Origin: Gnetum montanum
Taxonomy: Eukaryota; Streptophyta; Gnetopsida; Gnetales; Gnetaceae
Assembly: GCA_015680685.1 (NCBI GenBank)
Contig: MNCI01015499.1
Span: 262,045-326,044, forward strand
DNA length: 64,000 nt
Direction: 5' to 3'
Both the position numbers and the translations under genes were made by a program. Positions 55,890-64,000 of the stretch are shown here, in pieces (within the stretch, counting starts at the first letter, position 1; each line of letters begins with the position of its first letter). Below the pieces are notes generated by a model. That model was not told the origin of the DNA. It saw only the letters and a list, made by a program, of their open reading frames with translations, and searched no databases.

Positions 55890-56976
55890 AGTGCTAGGAC
55901 CCGCATCAAGGCTTGAAGTCACTTTGACTCAAGCTTGCCTTAACATCATCAAGTTCCAAGAGATTCAACAATTAGTTCTTTAAGAAATAAACTTTGGACC
56001 ATTCCTAGGGAAAGCTCCAGTAGATGTCAAAACACAACTACAAACCTCTCCCATGTGGCCAATCATCACATCCAGTGGGAAATGGTACATGGGAGAGACA
56101 TATCTCTTCTGGAATAATAGAAGGTTAGGTTCCATAGTAAAGATCAAGGATATTCAGGTGTCCTACTCAAATAAAGCTATTGCATAGGCATTGGGGACGC
56201 CTAACATTAGGACACAGTTGGCAAAGTTGCAGACCATGTCACCAAAGCACTCAATGCACTTGTGGTGTTTGTACTAGACATATTTGCACTTTGAGATGTG
56301 TAGACTCTACAAGAACAGTTAGCAAGAATCTGAATGTAACCTAGCATGAAGAATTGCTGGATTGATTGGTGGGGACTGGACAATTGATTTAAGATATCTT
56401 CAATTTTTCAAAAAACATTATCACAACCCAATTAGAGCTACTAGATGCAAGGGGAAAATGCATCATTTTGAAGGAGCAACTCAAAATAGCTCAAGCACAA
56501 AATCAATGCTTGGCTGTGAAGATTGCCAAATTACATGCCCATCTTGCTAATCTTGCAATTCTTATCCTAACAATAACCAGGGATGAAGCTTTCCAACAGC
56601 TTCAAGAATGATTTAGAATGGCTAAGAAGGAGGTAGTAATGACCATCTTTAACCAGTCCATAGCAAAGACAAATACCTATTCAATTCAGAAGGACCTGGC
56701 TTAGATGTGCCAGGAGAATGAGGCTTTGACCACATGGAATCATCACCTATATAATGTTGATGCCCAAAAGGAACAAATTGAAGAATTCATTCATCAACAG
56801 TAGGAGTAGCTAGTTAGGGTGAATATGGAATTAAGGAAATTGGCCATAGATAATCAGAATCTATCAATGGAGGAAGTTCATACCTTAGGCTAGAAATCTA
56901 CTATTGAGATCGATGCCTGAAAAAATGAAGCCTTGAATTTTGAAAAATTTAAAAATCTCTTTAGAGACAAAGTTGG
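55890..56976 (+). pseudogene. ORF2 of element C (degraded, truncated)
   Basis: The plus strand reads LEVTLTQACLN, INFGPFLGKAPVDVKTQLQ, SPMWPIITSSGKWYMGETY and VKIKDIQVSYSNKAI, with frameshifts and stops, matching residues about 70-170 of ORF2 at 59333-62173. It then gives coiled-coil-like Gln/Glu-rich segments (56450-56970) matching the C-terminal half, including EALNFEKFKNLFRDKVG. Homology stops abruptly at about 56976, where copia sequence begins. It places an ORF2 downstream of pol in sense orientation, the Athila layout. Confidence 0.75.
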
Positions 56977-58229
56977 GTGTCACTACTATGTAAAGATCCC
57001 AAAATAATTTAATAACTTCAGCGTTCTATACAATAGAATTTCTAATCTAAGTCATATGAGAATATTTAGGTGTCACTGCTATGTAAAGATCCCAAAACAA
57101 TTTATTGACAAACTTGAAGACAAAGGAAAGAAAGCCATTTTTCTTGATTATGATTCTTGCACCTATAGATACAGGTGCTAGGACACAATGAATCAAAAAT
57201 GACATGTTTCAAAAGATGTTATATTTGATGAGATAAAGTTCGATATAGGTGCTTTTTCAAAAAACAAGAGAAATCAAACATACATCAAAGTTTAAAACCT
57301 TGGGTTTAAAGAGATAATTCTTGTACTCAAGTACATGACACAAATTTTGAAAAAAGAACTACAAGATTTCACAATATTACAAATATAACATATTTAGGAA
57401 TCTCAAGTAAACCAAGTAATGTTAATGAAGCCATGAAGTTGAAAGTCTAGAAAGAAGCTGTGGACAAAGAGTATAATGTCATCCTAAGAAATAACACATG
57501 GGAATTAGTATACAAACCAAAAGATAAAAAGGTTATTAATCACAAGTGGATGTATAAAAAAAGTAAAATGAGAAAGGAGACATCACAACACACAAAGTAA
57601 GACTTGTGATAAGAGGATTCAAACAAAAGAAACACATTAACTGTGAAGAAATCTTTGCACCAGTGGTCAAATTTCAAACCATTAGGCTCATTCTCTCCAT
57701 AGTAGCATGTAAATATCTAAAGGTCCAACAAATGGATGTCAACTTAGCATTTCTAAATGGATACATCAAAGAAGAAGTATATGCTTACTAGCCCAAAGAT
57801 TATGTTATCAAAGGAAAACAAAACAAAGTATGAAAACTTAACAAAGCTCTATATGGCCTAAAGTAAGCATCTAGGACCTAGTTCCAAAGAATTGATGATT
57901 ATCTCACTAGAAAGAATTATAAAAAATGCATGTTTGAACCAACAGTATATTTCAAGGAGGAAAAAGATGAATTCATCATATCATTATATATAGATGACAT
58001 TGTCTTTATTGCCACCAATAAAAGGTTAGTAGAAGATTTTAAAAATGACATGAAAACTAAATTCAAAATGAAGGACCTTGGAAAACTCAAGTATTTCTTA
58101 GGAATTAAAGTGAACTAGGATAAAGAGGGAATGAAGATTCATTAAATCAAGTACATAAATTCCATTATTGAAAAATTTAATTTATACAATGAGAAGCTAG
58201 TGAGTAGTCCTTTGCCATCCAAATTAAAG
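56977..58229 (+). pseudogene. Ty1/copia integrase end and reverse transcriptase fragment
   Basis: Plus-strand pieces in the usual copia order: a short integrase C-terminal match (CWDTMNQK, HVSKDVIFDE), then RT with IRGFKQKKHINCEEIFAPV, the typical GFxQxxxxDYxExFAPV region, TIRLILSIVA, QMDVNLAFLNGYIKEEVY, and the catalytic SLYIDDIVFIATN, followed by FKMKDLGKLKYFLGIKV. Stops interrupt it. A roughly 50-bp block (GTCACTACTATGTAAAGATC) is duplicated at 56978 and 57072. No LTR was seen. The right edge is a single N (58230), so what follows may not be contiguous. Confidence 0.85.
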
Positions 58230-58230
58230 N

Positions 58231-59082
58231 TGACTCGGTCAAAATTCGCAAATTGTAAGCACTTAACATACACCAGACTTCTAACCAATGGAACCTTGGG
58301 TTAGAACGGTCGTTGTCATCCTAATCTCACTTGTGAGGTTTTATTTACGATGGTTAAGTGAGACTAAGGCTAATGATTTTTATATCTTTTTAATTATCTT
58401 TTTCGGTGACTAATTGAAGTATGAAAGGTAAGGAATAAACTATAATCTAATCTCTAATTATCCTAGTTTATATTCTAACTATTCCTAGCATACGTATTCG
58501 GTCCCATCTTCTGAGCACATTCTAAGCATTTCCTAACACTACTGGGTTACTAGACGTTAAGCGTCGCTGGGCTTACAAAGTGTTTGGATTATGTTCAAGA
58601 TGGTCATACTTATGTCTTTTACAAACTATGAATGAACACTAACGATTGAAATTATAATAATGAAAACGTAAATAATCAACAAGTAACTAATAAAGCATTA
58701 ACAAGTAATTAATAAAGCATAAACATATTAAATTATTAAATGCATGAAATGACTAAGTCTAAATGCTGCAAGGTATGCTTGAAAAATTCATCTTTATTGT
58801 CATCACGCCAATGGGCTCAGATACATCAACGCTCGAATAAAGATCCGATCACTTTTCTTACACCTGCCATGGGCACTTGGAAAATATTCTATCTCTTGCA
58901 GGAGCAAACTGCAAGAGCTTCCACAACTACTCAAAAAGATGCCTAAATGAGGTGAAAGGCCCTCATATTTATAGGCTGAGAAGGGTGGCCGTGTAAACGG
59001 GGCCACGTCGAGGAGGGAGGCTACGTCGACGAGCCCACATCGATGCGGCCCAGTCGACACATTGACTTTTGACACTTCATCA
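58231..59082 (-). mobile_element. 3' LTR of element F (about 852 bp)
   Basis: In element orientation it starts TGATGAAGTGTC at 59082 and ends GAGTCA at the single N. U3 has GTCGAC/ATCGAT motifs (58995-59062) and a TATA box TATAAATAT at 58973-58965. R/U5 blocks such as CTTTATTGTC and TCGAATAAAGATCCG match the LTR of element A. A polypurine tract (TGGGGGTA on the minus strand, 59083-59090) adjoins it. Confidence 0.8.
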
Positions 59083-59332
59083 TACCCCCACAGCTGAGCA
59101 AAAACTCGTCCTCGAGTTACTTTACAATTTGGAAGGTATGGATTCTTATTTACAACACACATGACTTAAACACATGAATGACACACACATGAAAGAACAT
59201 GAATTTACCAAGTGCCCAAGCTACAAAGGGGGACAAATTACAAAAATGGTGGTGTTCAGAGACAAAATTGAACACCGCGCTGGTCCAGGAGCCTCTGCTA
59301 TGTAGGATGATGCACAAAATTGCTAGAGGAGA
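59083..59332 (-). other. Polypurine tract and 3' UTR of element F
   Basis: The purine run at 59083-59090 precedes the LTR. The adjoining AAACTCGTCCTCGAGTTACT block is shared with element A near 14397. No coding sequence. Confidence 0.7.
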
Positions 59333-62173
59333 TCACATTGTCCCTAGGGATGGTGGTTCTAATGGACCTTCTCCAGCCTCTGGCCTATGTGTTGGTGAAG
59401 GCATGGATGTCGGTAGCCTCGTTGTAGCTGCAACTTCTGGAGACAGCCGGAAAGCCTCCAAGAGAGCCCTCATTTTCTCTTCTTTGCTTCTGGGATCATT
59501 CACGGTCCAGGCAGCTTCTCCAATGTGTGCTGGAACTGGAATTTCCCAAGGGCAAGGCAGCGTTGGAATGAGTTCTTTTAAATTGACAAACCAGGCTGCA
59601 AATTGTTTGTGTTCAATATCGAACGCTCGGATTGATGCTTGTAGTTACTAGTAGTCACTCATTCTTTGGGCCAGGTCCTCCATGAAGATACATTGGCCTT
59701 CAAAGATTGTGTGGAGGACCTCGAGTTCCGCATTTGCTATTGCCAACTTCTATTTTATTGCCTTGTGCACCTAGAACTCACCCTCGTATAGGGAATACGA
59801 GGCAGCCACTTACTTTTCTAACTCTGACCGTGGTCTCCTAGCTATGAGCATAGCCAGGTTTGCATACTGAAGGTTGGCTAACTTCATGTATTCTGTGATT
59901 TCTTCAATTTTCAGCTCCTTTAGGTGGATTTCCTCTTTATTGTAGGCATTCAATCCATCGAAGATGGATGGCCATACATTGCCTCCTACTTGGAGCTGTT
60001 GGAGCGCTTGGTTCATCTGGGCTTTAGCAACTTGAATGTGCTTCTTATTCACCTCCTTCTGCAATCCCACTTGGTCCCTATAATGATTTTTGACATTTTC
60101 AAATTTTAGGGCCTCATTCTTGCAAGTGGAAATTTCGATTACAGACTTTTTTCACAATGCCTGAACCTCCTCCATTGATAGATTCCAAGTTTCAGCAGCC
60201 AACCTTCTTATATCTGCATTCATCCTAGCTAGCTCCTCCTACTGTTGGTGGCTGAAATCTTTCATGTGCTCGTTCTCTGCACCAACATTGCATAGGTGAT
60301 GAACTTCTACGGTCAACTACACGTTCTCCTAGTGAACCTCCGCCAAGTCCTTCTCTAAATGATACGCTTGGGTGTCTGCCATGGACTTGTCTAGGATCAT
60401 CGTCTCCCTTACATCCTCAACAACCTGAGGTTTAAGCTGAAGCTATTGGAAAGCCTCATCTCTGGTGATCTCGCGGTCAAGGATGGCTGGATAGGCAAGG
60501 TGGGATCTTAATTGGGCTACCTCAGTTACCAAGTGCTGACAAGTGGCTTGAGCGACTTCTAGTTGCCCCTCCAAAACAAGGCTCTTACCCCTTGCCAAGA
60601 GTAGCTCTGACTGGGTTGCAGTGATGTTGTTTGGAAGATCGAAGACATCTGAAAATGGTTGCCCAGTTCCTACTAGTTGGTCCAACATTTCTTCATGTTG
60701 GGCTACATCAATCCTACTACGTGAAGTTCTGGAAGACACTTGTAGATCTTGGAGACCATGGATATTTGGTACAAGTGCTACTGGTGCATTGAGCATAGTA
60801 GAAATTGTGTCAGCAACCACTTCAGCCTCAACTTCTTATCCCTGGTGCTACATCATCAGGACCGTCACCCCCTCACCATCTTCCAAGCGTACCGAGAAAG
60901 TAGCAGCATTCCCTGAGATTTCAGGGAATAACTGTTGGGTTGTAGTTGATACATCTCGGATGTTTGGATCTATTCTGGTTGGAATGGGTGCTCGGGCAGT
61001 AGAAAATATCGACCCTACCCTTTCAAGCAAATTGACTGATTGTGCCACTTGCTCCAGGTGGCTCATGGCAAGGCGATAGACCGAAGGATCGTCTCCTCCA
61101 CCAGTTCTACCGGATGGCTCTCACTAACTTGAGAGCATTTCCTGGATCTCGCGGATGTAGTCTACTATTGTTTGCAAGCCTAGTTGCGTTGTTTGTTCAG
61201 GTGGTGGAGGTGGTTGCTGCTCTTCCTCTATTTGTGTGGTGGTAGGCGTTTTGTCTTTCATCATTTCTCGCCACGAGGAAATTGGAGCGCACCAGATGAT
61301 GTCATTAGAATATCATGCTATCCCTACCCGTTTACACAACTTTCGAATTAGGCAGGGAAAGGGGAGAGCTTGTATTCCATGTTCATTCTCTGCGAACCTC
61401 TTTTCAATCTCCAAAAATAATAGTTGTGGAAGACTCATGAAAAATTTCCCACTCAAGGCGGCACACCCACAAGCGGAGAAGGCAGTGATTTTACTTGATC
61501 TTACCGTTGGATTCAGATGGTAAGATGTGATCTTTGAGTAGACTCTCTCCATCATGGTCAAGGAGCTAAATTCCTTGCGCTCTACCCCGTATCACCGTCT
61601 GGTCCATTGTGCCTTCACCTTTGGATCGGCCTGTTTAGGAATTTCCACCACATCTGCTCTAGTTTCAGGCAACCCCAGAGCTTGCACTATTGCTTCTGAA
61701 GAGTAAGAGACATAAATGTCTTTGATTCTTACTCTCGACCCTAGCTGCCAATTCATCCAGAAGAGATAAGTTTCTCCTAAGAACCACTCACCATTGGTTG
61801 TCATGATTGGCCACATCGGAGAGTTTGGCAAGTGGAGCCTCACGTCTTCTGGCGCGTTTTCGAGGAATGGTTCAAAATTTAACTCTTGGAGGACTGTCCA
61901 TTGCACCTCGCGTGGCATCATAACATCAAGGTAGGCTTGGGTCAATGTGACCTCAAGCCATGGTGCTATCCTAGGAGTCTCATCTCTAGCGATTGCATGT
62001 CGGGTATCTCCTCTTTGGGAATCTAGTGGACAGATTCCACGTCAGGTTGTTCGTGGAAGGGTCCAGTTGCATGAGAACCCTTCGCATACTCTAGCAGTTG
62101 CACATCTCATCCCCTTCCTGTACGTGGGCACTTGTCCCTTGGTTGTGATGGTCCTTCGTCCCTTGGGTGCCAT
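59333..62173 (-). pseudogene. ORF2 of element F: retroelement ORF downstream of pol, coiled-coil protein
   Basis: A single minus-strand frame of 946 codons from ATG 62173 (MAPKGRRTITTKGQVPTYRK) to TGA 59333, with about a dozen nonsense codons but no frameshift. Residues about 70-200 form a conserved globular part (APWLEVTLTQAYLDVM, NFEPFLENAPEDVRLHLP, MWPIMTTNGEWFLGETYLFW, RVRIKDIYVSYSSEAIVQAL). Its RIKxIxVxxSxEAI pattern recalls the putative plant transposon protein domain of Athila ORF2/env-like regions (inference). Then comes a Pro/Gln linker (QIEEEQQPPPPPEQTTQ), then a long coiled coil to the C-terminus (for example LVLEGQLEVAQATCQHLV). It lies between an upstream TATA box and the LTR. 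Function is unknown. Confidence 0.75.
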
Positions 62174-62860
62174 CTGAAAACAAACCTAACCGTCCATTAG
62201 ACTGTTCATCAGTAACTTAGATGGTCCATATATACTTTCTCAGTTTGACCAAGTTATGTTAATGGCACAGGCACACCGTTAAGTCTCCTAGAGGAGTGTT
62301 AAGTTAGGGGTTAGGGCCAAAGGTTTTGTAATTAACAACTAATTAATTAATTAATTACACAAGGGCACCACCCCCCCACAACTAAGTGCATACCTCTGGT
62401 TGCATAAAAAGGGACAAGGATAGGTTGATGCGGACACACGATGGAATGTAGGTGCGTTGGGAAGGGTTAGGTAGAAAAAACGATAAAAATTCCCCTCAAT
62501 TTGGACTCCAAATGATGAAAAAATGAGAAGGTGTGGCGGATATATATAGTGGTTTGGCATTGTGTCGATAGGGCCGCGTATACGAGGCCCCTTATACGCA
62601 GCATTGTTCAGCCGTAGACCAGCGTTGACCAACCCAAAAAACACCTGAAATGAAAAATTTGAAAATCCAAATTGAGGCGATTGAAGCGCGGGAAAGGCCC
62701 GATCATGGCTTAGGATAAGAGGAAGGGAATTGAGCGTGAAAAAGAGACAAAATTGGAGAACAGTGGCCAAAAAGAACTCTAGTGAGGATGAAATCAATCG
62801 ATGGGACACTGAAAACAATCAACCAAGAAATCCAACAGGTTGGAGGCTGAACAGAAAAAA
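62174..62860. other. Leader/spacer upstream of F ORF2
   Basis: No gene recognised. Contains the TATA-like site and the small palindromic cluster noted above. A 155-codon minus-strand frame (62351-62818) has no recognisable features. Confidence 0.45.
62541..62548 (-). promoter_or_regulatory. Possible TATA box upstream of F ORF2
   Basis: ACTATATATATCCGCC on the minus strand, about 370 nt before the ORF2 ATG. The bases upstream (62570-62630) contain GCGTATAAGGGGCCTCGTA-type inverted motifs, the array-then-TATA order seen in the LTRs. The TATATATA core is symmetric, so strand is inferred from context. Confidence 0.4.
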
Positions 62861-63439
62861 CTAGGAATATGCAGGTGGGTCCTTCCCATAGCAGGCAACA
62901 ACCTTATAGCCCCTGCATACCCTCAACACCAAGGTCCGTGGGCCCGGGTGGCGATAAGTGGTGTCACCAATGAAGACACCAAACCAAGAGAACCTGCCAA
63001 GGCATGAAAGACCGATAGAAAACACAACAAACACATAAAACATAAAAAGGGCAGTGAGGTGAGTACAGAGAGAAGTGGGAATGGAAGAAGAGGAGAGAAT
63101 GGAAATTCCGAGTGTCAGCCACATGAAACCTCGTGTGTAAGCATGTTTAAGTGACCCGGTAGAACCTTTCTTGAGGTCAGACCCAAAACCATTCGCAAAC
63201 AGTGACCTTGCAGTGATAGACAAAGTCCCAACCATCCCCGAAAGAAACAAGAATGACCCCATAGAAAACCACCACTCTAGGAGATGTGAGAAGAAGGAAG
63301 TGAAATGGGACCAAGTTAGAGGGGACCAAGTGAAACACCGTAGAAATTGCGAATCGGCCTCAGGCGAAGATTCACGATTCGGGGGAAGGTTCGCGACAGA
63401 AATCCAGAAGATAGAACAAGGCAAAGAGGCACGCAACAT
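62861..63439 (-). CDS. Unrecognised 192-codon frame with hydrophobic segments
   Basis: An open minus-strand frame with no stops, unusually long for non-coding DNA in this window. It has two hydrophobic stretches (FSMGSFLFLSGMVGTLSI and LTALFMFYVFVVFSIGL) that could span a membrane, and a basic C-terminal region. It lies upstream of F ORF2 on the same strand and directly downstream of the TTACGCT array. I do not recognise it, and it could be chance. An Athila env-like role would be speculation. Confidence 0.25.
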   Translation of the reverse strand: MLRASLPCSIFWISVANLPPNRESSPEADSQFLRCFTWSPLTWSHFTSFFSHLLEWWFSMGSFLFLSGMVGTLSITARSLFANGFGSDLKKGSTGSLKHAYTRGFMWLTLGISILSSSSIPTSLCTHLTALFMFYVFVVFSIGLSCLGRFSWFGVFIGDTTYRHPGPRTLVLRVCRGYKVVACYGKDPPAYS

Positions 63440-63483
63440 CGAGTCTCCAAGTTTCCTGGAAATTTGGACCTTTGTTTTCTGTC

Positions 63484-63935
63484 TTTACGCTACATTATGC
63501 AACATAGCGTAGTGTCGCTTAGCGTAACTCTGTTTAACATAACCCGATATTAGAAAGACTTGTCGCATATTTCACCAAGTCTTTTATTCAGGCCCAAGTT
63601 TATGCTCCGATTATGTAGAGTAGCGTAACGAGCTTCCAAGAAGTCAAAGTCAGAGTCCAAGGAAGCGCAGCAAACTGATTTCCTCCTTTTTTGTAGATTG
63701 GTCACTTTACGCTTATTACGCTATGCAGCGTAGACAAGCGTAATTTATTGTAAAAGTTGACCATTGTTTACGCTCTATTACGCTTTACGGTGTAAATAAG
63801 CATAAAATAGCTGGAATCAACTACTCCCATGCTCTATTACGCTCTGCCATGCAACGCAGCATAAATGAGCGTAATACAACGTAAATCGGCTAAAACAGTA
63901 CCCGATACGTGCTTGCCATTCACACGCGCGATACA
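63484..63935. repeat. TTACGCT / AGCGTAA array at window end
   Basis: About twenty TTACGCT, TACGCTC, AGCGTAA and CAGCGTA motifs in both orientations, often paired as inverted repeats (for example TACGCTATGCAGCGTA near 63717). It resembles the B arrays but with a different flanking consensus. The element it belongs to runs off the window. Confidence 0.8.
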
Positions 63936-64000
63936 CTGATGAGCGCATTGTGCGTAGTGTGCGTAATTATGAAGCGGCTTCAGCGGAAGTGGTTGACAGC

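Larger units (their letters stand above)
12818..56976 (+). mobile_element. Element C: Athila-like Ty3/gypsy element, shattered by nested insertions
   Basis: The pieces in order are: 5' LTR (12818-13049 plus 20408-21098, split by A), primer-binding site 21099, gag 21249-23065, protease and RT N-terminus 23310-25145 (split by B), RT-RNase H-integrase 43387-45560, spacer to 46796 (split by E), and ORF2 from about 55890 to 56976. Removing A, B and E with one copy each of their target duplications restores continuous homology across every junction. All C reading frames are heavily broken, so C is the oldest layer and immobile. Its 3' LTR was not found; the copy is truncated by copia sequence and a single-N join at 58230. 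Confidence 0.8.

Noticed and set aside
59199-59651. 150-codon plus-strand frame
   Set aside because: It lies opposite the C-terminus of F ORF2, whose frame continues sensibly on the minus strand.

Overview
This is a eukaryotic, land-plant nuclear window. The evidence is one spliced host gene of the plant SURNod19 (stress up-regulated Nod 19) family at 4114-5874 and long stretches of nested, decayed LTR retrotransposons of plant-specific lineages (Athila-like and Tat-like Ty3/gypsy, plus a Ty1/copia fragment). A repeat-rich genome such as a gymnosperm would fit, but the species cannot be named from this sequence.

Layout. 1-1626: the 5' end of a minus-strand Athila-like element G (gag remnant, primer-binding site, LTR). 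1627-9384: AT-rich DNA holding SURNod19 on the minus strand and a few short tandem repeats. 9385-12270: two related LTRs in inverted orientation separated by 61 bp, the second carrying a 1157-bp solo LTR with its own target duplication. 12818-56976: one large plus-strand Athila-like element, C, broken up by three insertions. Element A (minus strand, 13050-20402) sits in C's 5' LTR. Element B (plus strand, 18.2 kb, 25146-43381) sits in C's reverse transcriptase. Element E (plus strand, 8.65 kb, 46797-55450) sits between C's pol and its downstream ORF2. The target-site duplications read directly from the sequence are AATAT for A, CCTGG for B and ATTGC/ACTGC for E. 56977-58229: a copia reverse-transcriptase fragment. 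58231-62173: the 3' half of another minus-strand Athila-like element, F, with a 946-codon ORF2. The window ends in a dense TTACGCT/AGCGTAA array.

The most unusual object is inside B. Between its gag-protease region and its pol region (RT, two RNase H domains, integrase) lies a complete antisense gene (about 36.4 kb down to 32.0 kb on the minus strand). It has its own TATA box and at least eight exons. Introns are about 80-95 nt with GT-AG ends, and the junctions of exons 3 to 8 are phase-consistent. Antisense introns can survive retrotransposition because the element's RNA template is the opposite strand. The gene is flanked by blocks of a short repeated motif (core ATGRCNNTAAACT). The non-autonomous relative E has such blocks but lacks the antisense gene and pol. 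Several unrelated LTR families here also carry, just upstream of the LTR TATA box, a family-specific cluster of short self-complementary motifs.

Nearly all retroelement ORFs are pseudogenes. Most nonsense codons occur where C-to-T decay of CAA, CAG, CGA or TGG would put them. The assembly has one 873-bp N run and three single-N joins (15889, 17720, 58230). The piece between the first two is a foreign-oriented copy of C's protease-RT region and may be misplaced.
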